From Pullichristensenella sp963930055 (GTDB lineage Bacteria > Bacillota > Clostridia > Christensenellales > Aristaeellaceae): DNA of 64,000 nucleotides. Shown here in pieces: positions 56,301-64,000 of the stretch (position 1 is its first letter; every line of letters begins with the position of its first letter). The notes under the pieces were generated by a model. That model did no database searches. It was not told the DNA's origin and saw only the letters and a list, made by a program, of their open reading frames with translations. Location: the NCBI GenBank assembly GCA_963930055.1, contig CAWVKS010000008.1:620001-684000 (forward strand), in the 5' to 3' direction. The position numbers were made by a program, and so were the translations under genes.

Positions 56301-57713
56301 ATGGGCAAGACGACGGGTTTTCTGGAATACGCCCGCGTGGAGAAGCCCTTCCGCCCGGAAATGGAGCGGTTGAAGGACTTTGCGGATCTGCACACGGCGC
56401 TTCCCGCGCAGGCGCGGCGTCAGCAGGCCGCGCGCTGCATGAACTGCGGCGTGCCCTTCTGCCAGTCGGGCTACGGCTGTCCCCTGCACAACCGCATCCC
56501 CGAGTGGAACGACCTTCTGTATCAGGGGAGGACACGGGAGGCGCTTGCGCGGTTGCTGCTCACCGCGCCGTTTCCCGAGTTCACCGGCCGTGTCTGCCCC
56601 CAGCTGTGCGAAAAAGCCTGCATGCTCGGCGACGACGCTGCCACCAACCGCGACAATGAGCTCTATATCATCGAGGAAGGCTTCCGCAACGGCTGGATCG
56701 CGCCCCGCGTGCCCGCGCGCCGCACGGACAGGCGCGTGGCCGTGGTGGGCAGCGGCCCGGCGGGATTGGCGGCGGCGGACTTATTAAACCGCCTCGGTCA
56801 TCAGGTGACGGTCGTCGAGCGCGCCGACCGCCCGGGCGGGCTGCTCACGTACGGCATCCCCAACATGAAACTGCCCAAGGAAGTCGTCGCCCGACGCATT
56901 GGCCTGATGAAGGCGGAGGGCGTGGAATTTCGCCTGAACACCGAGGCCGACGCCTCGCTGCGCGCGGACTTCGACGCGGTGCTGCTCTGCGGCGGCGCGC
57001 GGCGCGCCCGGCGGCTGGAGGTTCCCGGCGAAAACGCGAATGGCGTGGCGCTGGCCGTGGACTACCTGAGCGAAGTTACCCGCGCCCTGCTGGAGGGCCG
57101 CGCGAGCGCGCTCACCGCGCAGGGAAAGGATGTGCTCGTGGTCGGCGGCGGCGATACCGGCAACGACTGCGTCGGCGCCTGTCTCAGGCAGGGCTGCAGG
57201 TCCGTTGCGCAGCTGGAGATGCTGCCCGCCCCGCCCATCCGCCGGGCCAAGGGCAACCCCTGGCCCGAATGGCCGCGCGTTTTGCGTACGGACTACGGCC
57301 AGATGGAGGCCATCGCCGTGCAGGGCGGGGACCCGCGCCTGTTTGAGACCACCGTGGAGCGTGTCCTTGCTGATGAAAACGGCAATGTCCGCGCCGTGGA
57401 GACGGTGCGCGTCGCGCGCGGGACAGACGGCCGCCTGCGCCCCGTCGAGGGCACGCGCCGCACGCTGCCCTGCCAGCTTCTACTCATCGCCGCCGGCTTC
57501 GTCGGCTGCGAACAGAAGGCCGCCGAGCGCTTCGGCTTCTCCCTGAACGCCCGCAACCTCCCCGACCTTCCCGCCGCCGCCCACACACTCGCCCCCGGCC
57601 TCTTCGTCGCCGGCGATATGCGCACCGGCCAATCGCTGGTCGTCCGCGCCCTCGCCGACGGCCGTGCCGCCGCCATGGAAGCGCACCGCTGGCTAGGCGG
57701 GGAGGGACGCTGA
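56301..57713 (+). CDS. gltD: Glutamate synthase small subunit
   Basis: A 470-residue FAD/NAD(P)H reductase that passes electrons to GltB. N-terminal 4Fe-4S cysteines: CMNCGVPFCQSGYGCPL and CPQLCEKACMLGDD; FAD site VAVVGSGPAGLAAADLLN; pyridine-nucleotide site VLVVGGGDTGNDCVGACLRQG. GGAAGG upstream; starts four bases after the gltB stop. Its downstream hairpin is the landing site of the mobile block. Confidence 0.97.
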   Translation: MGKTTGFLEYARVEKPFRPEMERLKDFADLHTALPAQARRQQAARCMNCGVPFCQSGYGCPLHNRIPEWNDLLYQGRTREALARLLLTAPFPEFTGRVCPQLCEKACMLGDDAATNRDNELYIIEEGFRNGWIAPRVPARRTDRRVAVVGSGPAGLAAADLLNRLGHQVTVVERADRPGGLLTYGIPNMKLPKEVVARRIGLMKAEGVEFRLNTEADASLRADFDAVLLCGGARRARRLEVPGENANGVALAVDYLSEVTRALLEGRASALTAQGKDVLVVGGGDTGNDCVGACLRQGCRSVAQLEMLPAPPIRRAKGNPWPEWPRVLRTDYGQMEAIAVQGGDPRLFETTVERVLADENGNVRAVETVRVARGTDGRLRPVEGTRRTLPCQLLLIAAGFVGCEQKAAERFGFSLNARNLPDLPAAAHTLAPGLFVAGDMRTGQSLVVRALADGRAAAMEAHRWLGGEGR

Positions 57714-57770
57714 GAAGCAGAGGGATACAGCGAAGCCAGTCCTGGCCAAACGAGTGTTTTGACAAAAGGA

Positions 57771-57800
57771 AAGCCCCGAAAACGCAATGTTTTCGGGGCT
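57771..57800. repeat. Hairpin duplication, copy 1, gltD terminator site
   Basis: AAGCCCCGAAAAC-GCAAT-GTTTTCGGGGCT, 12-pair stem; exact copies at 62396-62425 and (window-truncated) 63984-64000. It directly abuts the left end of the interrupted IS1182 copy. Confidence 0.92.
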
Positions 57801-58048
57801 CAGCCTGTCAAAGAAGCCCCTTTGCGAGAAAGCGAAGGGGCTTCTTTGACAGACAAGATAGAGAAAAGAAGGAGATAAGATAGAGAACAGAAGGAAAAGA
57901 AGGAACGGCCGCCATTTGTGGATGGCGAGTTTCTTGAGATTCATCGCAGCAAACTTGAGCTTGACCCAGGCGGTAAGAGACCGTCCCAAACTTTGTGTAA
58001 ACCTCCCATGAGGTGTAGAATAGAAGCATCACACAGGAGGTAAAACAC

Positions 58049-59269
58049 ATGGCCAGAAAGAACCGTACCCCGGAAGAAAAGGCGCGACGGGAGAAGATCC
58101 GGGAGCTGCTGCAGATGGCAAACATCGGCAGCATGGATGACATCCAGAATCTGTTCAAGGAGACCATCGCGGAGTTCATGGAGAACGGCTTGGAGGCAGA
58201 GCTGGAGGATGAACTGGGCTACAGCAGATACGACTACAGGAACAAGGCCACGGACAACAGCCGCAACGGCCACAGCAGCAAGACGCTGCGCACCAGCTTC
58301 GGAGATGTGGAAGTGTCCGTTCCCCGCGACCGGAAAGGCGAATTTGAGCCCCAGGTGCTGAAGAAGAACCAGACCAGCATCAGCCAGGACATAGAGGAGA
58401 AGATCCTGTCCATGTACGCCAAGGGGATGACGACGGGAGATATTGAGGCCCATATACAGGACATCTACGGCATCTGCGTCTCAGACAGCACCGTGAGCCG
58501 GATCACGGACAAGATCCTGCCCATCGTGCGGGAGTGGCAGCAACGGCCGCTGGAGGGGGTCTACGCCGTAGTGTTTCTGGACGCGATCCACTACCATGTC
58601 CGCAGCGAGGGCCAGATCGTGAAGAAGGCGGTATACATCGCTATTGGCATTGACCTGAACGGCCGGAAGGACGTTCTGGGTATGTGGGTCGGAGAAAACG
58701 AGAGCGCCAAATTCTGGGCGACTGTACTCAATGGTCTGAAGAACCGAGGCGTAGAGGACATATTCATCGCCTGCACGGACAACTTGACGGGATTTGACGC
58801 GGCCATTCACGCCACCTTCCCTCAGACCGAGATCCAGAACTGCATCCTCCACCAGCTGCGCAATTCCAGCCGGTATGTGTCCTATAAGGATATAAGAGCC
58901 CTCATGGCGGATCTGAAGGCAGTCTATGCCGCCGTAGACGAGCAGGCAGCATTGAATGCTCTGGACGCCTTTGGAGAGCGCTGGGACGGGAAATACCCGA
59001 GAATCTTCCAGTCCTGGCGGGCGAACTGGGCCAATCTGAGTACATATTTCAAGTACCCTCAGGAGGTGCGCAGGCTGATCTATACCACCAACGCCATAGA
59101 GGGTTTCAACCGCCAGCTGCGCAAGGTGACCAGGGCCAAATCGGTGTTCCCCACAGACGACAGCCTGTTGAAAATGCTGTATCTGGCGATGATGGACATC
59201 ACGAAAAAGTGGACGGGACGGCGGCAGGACTGGAGCGTGATCCACGAGACCGTCCCAAACTTTGTGTAA
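58049..59269 (+). pseudogene. IS256-family transposase, 3' end displaced by self-insertion
   Basis: Starts at ATG 58049 after AGGAGGT. The first ~399 residues are intact with Asp in VVFLDAIHYH, Asp in IACTDNLTGF and Glu in TNAIEGFNRQL. After SVIH the frame enters the inner copy's terminal repeat and stops (ETVPNFV). The missing last ~14 codons (HAQLSIYFAGRMPE) stand at 60771-60814 beyond the inner copy. All DDE residues precede the break, so residual function cannot be excluded. Confidence 0.92.
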
Positions 59270-59317
59270 ACCTCCCATGAGGTGTAGAATAGAAGCATCA
59301 CACAGGAGGTAAAACAC

Positions 59318-60556
59318 ATGGCCAGAAAGAACCGTACCCCGGAAGAAAAGGCGCGACGGGAGAAGATCCGGGAGCTGCTGCAGATGGCAAACATCGGCAG
59401 CATGGACGACATCCAGAATCTGTTCAAGGAGACCATCGCGGAGTTCATGGAGAACGGCTTGGAGGCAGAGCTGGAGGATGAACTGGGCTACAGCAGATAC
59501 GACTACAGGAACAAGGCCACGGACAACAGCCGCAACGGCCACAGCAGCAAGACGCTGCGCACCAGCTTCGGAGATGTGGAAGTGTCCGTTCCCCGCGACC
59601 GGAAAGGCGAATTTGAGCCCCAGGTGCTGAAGAAGAACCAGACCAGCATCAGCCAGGACATAGAGGAGAAGATCCTGTCCATGTACGCCAAGGGGATGAC
59701 GACGGGAGATATTGAGGCCCATATACAGGACATCTACGGCATCTGCGTCTCAGACAGCACCGTGAGCCGGATCACGGACAAGATCCTGCCCATCGTGCGG
59801 GAGTGGCAGCAACGGCCGCTGGAGGGGATCTACGCCGTAGTGTTTCTGGACGCGATCCACTACCATGTCCGCAGCGAGGGCCAGATCGTGAAGAAGGCGG
59901 TATACATCGCTATTGGCATTGACCTGAACGGCCGGAAGGACGTTCTGGGTATGTGGGTCGGAGAAAACGAGAGCGCCAAATTCTGGGCGACTGTACTCAA
60001 TGGTCTGAAGAACCGAGGCGTAGAGGACATATTCATCGCCTGCACGGACAACTTGACGGGATTTGATGCGGCCATTCACGCCAGCTTCCCTCAGACCGAG
60101 ATCCAAAACTGCATCCTCCACCAGCTGCGCAATTCCAGCAGGTATGTGTCCTATAAGGATATAAGAGCCCTCATGGCGGATCTGAAGGCAGTCTATGCCG
60201 CCGTAGACGAGCAGGCAGCATTGAATGCTCTGGACGCCTTTGGAGAGCGCTGGGACGGGAAATACCCGAGAATCTCCCAGTCCTGGCGGGCGAACTGGGC
60301 CAATCTGAGTACATATTTCAAGTACCCTCAGGAGGTGCGCAGGCTGATCTATACCACCAACGCCATAGAGGGTTTCAACCGCCAGCTGCGCAAGGTGACC
60401 AGGGCCAAATCGGTGTTTCCAACAGACGACAGCCTGTTGAAAATGCTGTATCTGGCGATGATGGACATCACGAAAAAGTGGACGGGACGGCGGCAGGACT
60501 GGAGCGTGATCCACGCGCAGCTGTCGATCTACTTTGCCGGACGCATGCCCGAATAA
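59318..60556 (+). CDS. IS256-family transposase, intact
   Basis: A 412-residue mutator-type DDE transposase: EDELGYSRYDYRNKATDNSRNGHSSKTL N-terminal segment, DDE residues as in the outer copy, and the C-terminal NAIEGFNRQLRKVTRAKSVFPTDDSLLKMLYLAMMDITKKW block. AGGAGGT eight bases before ATG 59318. The only complete IS256 transposase here. Confidence 0.96.
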   Translation: MARKNRTPEEKARREKIRELLQMANIGSMDDIQNLFKETIAEFMENGLEAELEDELGYSRYDYRNKATDNSRNGHSSKTLRTSFGDVEVSVPRDRKGEFEPQVLKKNQTSISQDIEEKILSMYAKGMTTGDIEAHIQDIYGICVSDSTVSRITDKILPIVREWQQRPLEGIYAVVFLDAIHYHVRSEGQIVKKAVYIAIGIDLNGRKDVLGMWVGENESAKFWATVLNGLKNRGVEDIFIACTDNLTGFDAAIHASFPQTEIQNCILHQLRNSSRYVSYKDIRALMADLKAVYAAVDEQAALNALDAFGERWDGKYPRISQSWRANWANLSTYFKYPQEVRRLIYTTNAIEGFNRQLRKVTRAKSVFPTDDSLLKMLYLAMMDITKKWTGRRQDWSVIHAQLSIYFAGRMPE

Positions 60557-60573
60557 CACCGCCGGAGCCGGAC

Positions 60574-60639
60574 GTCAAGGGTCTGCGCGCCGCTGTGCGC
60601 GGCGCTCCGATGAACGGCGGCCTTGCCGCCGCCCTTGAC
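60574..60639 (+). other. Structured three-way-junction-like region after the IS256 transposase
   Basis: GTCAAGGG and CCCTTGAC close a domain holding two hairpins, GCGCCGC/GCGGCGC and GGCGGC-CTT-GCCGCC. The same sequence is repeated in the outer copy at about 60809-60898. No U-run follows. Confidence 0.6.
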
Positions 60640-60663
60640 ATCCACCCCCGCCGGCGTTATACT
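60635..60663 (+). promoter_or_regulatory. Outward-facing promoter in the IS256 element (inner copy)
   Basis: TTGACA (60635-60640), 17 bp, TATACT (60658-60663), downstream of the transposase and reading out of the element. Confidence 0.7.
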
Positions 60664-60893
60664 GCACACAAGGCGGCAGTCGGATAAATCCGCTGCCGCG
60701 CACAATGGATGATCCTGCTCTGTTCATGCCTCATTTGGAGTTTACACAGAATTTGGGATTGACCCTGATCCACGCGCAGCTGTCGATCTACTTTGCCGGA
60801 CGCATGCCCGAATAACACCGCCGGAGCCGGACGTCAAGGGTCTGCGCGCCGCTGTGCGCGGCGCTCCGATGAACGGCGGCCTTGCCGCCGCCC

Positions 60894-60922
60894 TTGACAT
60901 CCACCCCCGCCGGCGTTATACT
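60894..60922 (+). promoter_or_regulatory. Outward-facing promoter in the IS256 element (outer copy)
   Basis: Same TTGACA-N17-TATACT arrangement at 60894-60922, reading toward the right, antisense to the interrupted IS1182 transposase. Confidence 0.7.
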
Positions 60923-62395
60923 GCACACAAGGCGGCAGTCGGATAAATCCGCTGCCGCGCACAATGGATGATCCTGCTCTGTTCATGCCTCATTTGGAGT
61001 TTACACAGAATTTGGGATTGACCCGGCGGTAACCGCGGTCAGCCCTCGATAAGGCGTATATCGCATCGCGTGTTTTTCTTTGGCATCCGCAAAGACTCGC
61101 TCAATCGTTTGTGATCGCAGCGCGTAAGTCGCTTTGCCGAGCGGAGAATGCCGGATGTCCTCAGCCCGCTCCAGATACTCCTGCCAGATATGCCGGGTCA
61201 CGGTTTTCGTGTGCTGCTGGTTTTGCGTGCATCGTTCCCGCACAGGGCACTCCTGACACTCGTAGCCTTTACTCTTGTATTCCCGATATCCTTCGCGGTT
61301 GGTGGTGGCATAACGCAGGATCTTGTCTTGTGGACACAGGACACAGTCGTAATATTCATCGTATACATACTCATACCACGGCAGGTTCCCTTTCTTCGTC
61401 ATCGGCCGCTTGTAGGGGAGCGATGGTATCCTTCCACTGTCAAAGATTTGTTTGCAGATCCATGGCGTTTTGTAGCCCGCGTCCGCTGTGATCACTTGGA
61501 CTTCTGGATAATGTATCCTCAGACGTTCAAATACCGTGTCGAACGCAACGCTGTCGTGTACGTTTCCGGGGGTTATCTCCGTCTCCAGTACATACCCGCG
61601 TCTGTCACATACCGTATGCGCCTCGTACGCAAAGCATTTCCTGTGCTCTCCCTTGTGAAACAATCCGCTCTCCGGGTCAGTGCTGGATCCAACGACTGTT
61701 TTTTCCTTCCCTGGTGCACTGGGCCGGTCTTCGCCGTCATCGTCCTTCTTCTCATCCTTCTTCAGCGGTTTCTTTCCATGCGCTGCGCGATCCGCTTCGA
61801 TTTCCTCATCCAGCTGCTCCTGATACCGTTTCGCCGCCACGGGTATGGCCTTTTTCACTTGCTTCTTCAGATTCGCGTTCGCTTTGATGTGTGTCCCATC
61901 CACGAACACAACTTCCGGCGACAGATATCCCGCATGGGCGACTTCTTCCAGTATCCACCGGAACACGCCTTCGATCACTTCGCCTGTGAATCGGTGCCGG
62001 AAGGCGTAGCTGACCGTCGCAAAGTGCGGCAGTTTCTGTGACATGGTATACCCCAGAAACCAACGATACGCCACGTTCACTTCCGCGTCCCTCATGGTCT
62101 GCCGCAGCGAGCGGATCCCAAACAAGTGCTGTATCAGCACCAGTTTGAACAGAACCACCGGATCACTGCTGAGCCGTCCGTTGTCCTCGCAGTACAAATC
62201 TTCCACCAATTCGTAGATGCGCGCAAAGTCCACCGCCGCGTCGATCTTCCGCAGCAGGTGCTCCTTCGGTACTAGCATATCTGTACATAGCATCTCTATC
62301 GCTTGCCGCTGTTCTCTTTCCTTCTTTAGCATCTTCCTCACCTGTCTTTAGTATATCAAAAAAGATCGCTCTTCGCGACCTTTTTTGACAAGCTG

Positions 62396-62426
62396 AAGCC
62401 CCGAAAACGCAATGTTTTCGGGGCTT
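62396..62426. repeat. Hairpin duplication, copy 2
   Basis: AAGCCCCGAAAAC-GCAAT-GTTTTCGGGGCTT, shared flank of the interrupted IS1182 copy and of the next IS element. Confidence 0.92.
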
Positions 62427-63983
62427 CAGACCCTGACAAACCCCTGCGTTCAGGCACAAACGCAGGGGTAAAATGATAGAAAGGCTTGAAACGCGCGATA
62501 GAAAGAGGCCACCAGCCTCTTGATATTTTGCACAGCTGCTGTCAGGAAACACTGCTCCCGCATGTTCCGTATCCCAAGCATGCGCGCATAGCGCAGGCCG
62601 TGGTTCTCCTTGGCCTCCGCGAAGGATCGTTCGATCGTCTCTTTCCGCCAGCCATAGATCCTCTTGCCCCGATGCGTTTTTGTAAAGGCATCGACCCTCT
62701 CCAGCGCGTCCTGCCACACATGCCGCTCCACCACCTTTCGGTTCATACTCGCCCCGAAACATTCTGCCCGTCTCGGACACCCCTTGCAGGTCTTGCCTTC
62801 ACAGCAGTATTGCCGGTACCCCTCACGCGTCGTGGTCTTCCAGGTCAGACGTTGCTTTTCCGGGCAGATGTATTCGTCGCAGACTGGATCATAGCGGAAA
62901 CGGTACTTCCCGTAGTGCGCCCCTTTATGCGTGTGCCGCCGGTACCCGATCACCCCTTGTATCCCTTTCGTCTCCAGCAGATGCGCTATCCATGCGTTGT
63001 GGTATCCCGCGTCCAGTCCCATGTATTTGGGCAGCGTGCCCAGCCTTGCTTCGATCTCGTCGAGTATTTCGGGCATCGGTGTCACGTCGTTGATGTTTGC
63101 CGCTTCCACATGCACGTTTACGATCACATTGCGCTTGCTGTCCACCGTGCGGTGTTCGCTGTAGTAAAACCCGTTCGGCTTCCCATCCCGGCTCTGCTGT
63201 CCGCTCTCCGGGTCTGTCGTGCTCTGCATCCGCGTGGCGCTCCCGCCGCCTTTGTGTGCCTCGTCATCCCGGTCAAACGGCTTCTTCCCCAGTTCCTCAC
63301 GTTCCTGATCTACCTGCGCGTCCAGTTCGCTCAGATATGCCTTCGGCGTGACCGCTACTTCCACCTGCTCTCTTCTTGTGCTTGTTCGCCTTCGCCTTGA
63401 TGTGCGTCGAATCCGTATACAGGATCGCTCCGCCCACCAGCCCCTTCGCCATGCACTGCCGCAGAATCTCGTTGAAGATCTCTTCCGCAATGTTGTTGTC
63501 GCGGAAACGTCGGCGACGGTTCTGGCTGATCGTCGTCGCGTCCGGCGCCTTGTCTGTCAGATCCAGCCCGCAAAACCACTTGTAGGCGATGTTGTAGTTG
63601 ATCTCTTCCTCCAGCCGCGCCTCGGACTTGATCCCGTACAGATACCCCACCAGCAGCATCCGAAACAGTATCTCCGGGTCGATGGCGGGCCGGCCGTTGT
63701 CCGCGCAATACAGCGGCGCGCACAGGTCGTAGATGAAGCTGAAGTCCACCGCACGGTCTACTTTTCGCAGAAAGTGATCCTCCGGCACCATCTGTTCCAT
63801 GATCACCAGTTCCATTTGCTGTGCTGCTTCTCCCGGCCGCTGCTTGAGCATTCCCTTCACCGCCTGGGTTTCTTTCTGGTTGTGTTGATGTAGTTATATT
63901 CGACGTGTGGGGTGCCTTTTTCCTTTTGGTTTTTTAGGTTTTTCTAAAAAATTGACCGTTGACGGGGTTTTGTCAACGGTCTG
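62427..63983 (-). mobile_element. Second type of IS1182-family element (1557 bp)
   Basis: Ends CAGACCCTGACAAACCCC and (inverted) CAGACCGTTGACAAAACCCC. Subterminal hairpins occur at both ends: ACCCCTGCGTT/AACGCAGGGGT on the left, GACCGTTGAC/GTCAACGGTC on the right. Flanked by the AAGCCCCGAAAAC hairpin on the left and by its first 17 bases before the window ends on the right. Its ends are closer to the 200-bp element than those of the other IS1182 element. Confidence 0.88.
62450..63851 (-). pseudogene. IS1182-family transposase with a frameshift
   Basis: Runs leftward from ATG 63851 (MLKQRPGEAAQQMELVIMEQ) with LVPEDHFLRKVDRAVDF-type domain (MVPEDHFLRKVDRAVDF), catalytic Asp in ILYTDSTHIKAKAN, then near 63370-63380 a shift of frame in a GAGA-rich spot (after KANKHKK), continuing in the next frame with EQVEVAVTPKAYLSELD, catalytic Asp in MGLDAGYHN and Glu in TIERSFAEAKENHGLRY, to a stop at 62450 inside the element. 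Loss of one GA unit would explain it. Probably inactive as read. Confidence 0.85.
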
Positions 63984-64000
63984 AAGCCCCGAAAACGCAA
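63984..64000. repeat. Hairpin duplication, copy 3 (cut by window end)
   Basis: AAGCCCCGAAAACGCAA, the first 17 bases of the same hairpin, immediately after the right end of the second-type IS1182 element. Confidence 0.85.

Larger units (their letters stand above)
59246..60765 (+). mobile_element. IS256-family element, inner intact copy (1520 bp)
   Basis: Inserted in the 3' end of the outer copy's transposase gene, same orientation, with 8-bp target duplication TGATCCAC (59238-59245 and 60766-60773). It differs from the outer copy at a few codons (I for V in LEGIYAV, S for T in HASFPQ, S for F in ISQSW). Confidence 0.96.
57977..61024 (+). mobile_element. IS256-family element, outer copy (1520 bp, interrupted)
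   Basis: Inserted into the IS1182 transposase with an 8-bp target duplication GGCGGTAA (57969-57976 and 61025-61032); the intact IS1182 copy has the uninterrupted site. Terminal inverted repeats of 26 bp, imperfect, with the shared inner part ...TCCCAAA(C/T)T(T/C)TGTGTAAAC. Without the inner copy it is 1520 bp, equal to the inner one. Confidence 0.95.
57801..62332 (-). pseudogene. IS1182-family transposase, split by IS256 insertion
   Basis: The N-terminal ~436 residues are encoded leftward from ATG 62332 to 61025 (ending ...YTPYRGLTAVTA) and the remainder (WVKLKFAAMNLKKLAIHKWRPF...) at 57976-57801. Compared with the intact copy only scattered substitutions are visible (for example RLSSDP for RPSSDP, FATVSY for FATISY). 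The insertion removes the tail after the catalytic Glu, so the copy is probably inactive, although all three DDE residues remain in the first part. Confidence 0.93.
57801..62395 (-). mobile_element. IS1182-family element, interrupted copy
   Basis: Nearly identical to 39834-41372 but in reverse orientation. Removing the IS256-type insert (57977-61024 plus an 8-bp target copy) leaves 1539 bp, exactly the length of the intact copy. Ends CAGCCTGTCAAAG and (inverted) CAGCTTGTCAAAA; flanked by exact 30-bp hairpin copies at 57771 and 62396. Confidence 0.93.

Noticed and set aside
58049..60556. Recent tandem gene duplication of the IS256 transposase
   Set aside because: Terminal repeats and an 8-bp target duplication show insertion of one copy into the other, with the displaced 3' end found beyond it.
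60478..60687. Short plus-strand frame after the IS256 transposase
   Set aside because: Spans the transposase end and the structured non-coding tail; no start signal.

Overview
The window looks like chromosomal DNA of a GC-rich, anaerobic, spore-lineage Firmicute (class Clostridia; a Christensenellales- or Oscillospirales-like gut fermenter is my best guess, not provable from the sequence). Reasons: oxygen-sensitive chemistry (a glycyl radical enzyme and the HydE/HydG/HydF set that builds the [FeFe]-hydrogenase H-cluster), a BofA sporulation protein, MutS2, a T-box leader, TTGACA-N17-TATAAT promoters and strong AGGAGG ribosome sites. Most reading frames are open on several strands because of the GC content; only genes supported by family motifs, start sites and packing are listed. 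No rRNA, tRNA or CRISPR array was seen.

Layout. 0-3.6 kb: the 3' part of a glycyl radical enzyme followed by a sorbose-1-phosphate-reductase-like dehydrogenase. 3.6-14.6 kb: amino sugar and cell-wall recycling, with divergent nagA/nagB and a long leftward operon murQ-anmK-serine hydrolase-peptide binding protein-permeases-ATPases that together could import and dismantle muropeptides. 14.8-27.6 kb: secreted alkaline phosphatase, YibE/F membrane protein, zapA-U32 peptidase-mutS2, a two-component system with an HtrA protease whose promoters share an identical operator, a DUF4160/DUF2442 pair and a YbaK-type deacylase. 27.9-39.6 kb: bofA, a MarR-controlled MATE exporter, murJ-ruvB-M28 peptidase-queA, two PHP-domain proteins and two poorly known proteins. 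41.4-45.6 kb: TM1266-type regulator-hydE-hydG-hydF behind a long leader with an intrinsic terminator. 45.6-57.7 kb: nitrogen assimilation, with T-box controlled asnB running left and glnA-ANTAR regulator-gltB-gltD running right.

The end of the window (57.8-64 kb) and 39.6-41.4 kb are mobile DNA. Three IS1182-type insertion sequences and two copies of a 200-bp non-autonomous element are each bounded on both sides by exact copies of a complete terminator-like hairpin (three different hairpins, 20 to 36 bp; the last copy is cut by the window end), so these elements seem to insert at terminators and duplicate the whole hairpin. One IS1182 copy is interrupted by an IS256-type element that is itself interrupted by a second copy of the same element; target duplications and lengths reconcile exactly. 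This hairpin-duplicating family with its small passive relative, plus the four-copy GTTCAC-N5-GTTCAC-N21-(-10) operator set, are the most notable observations.
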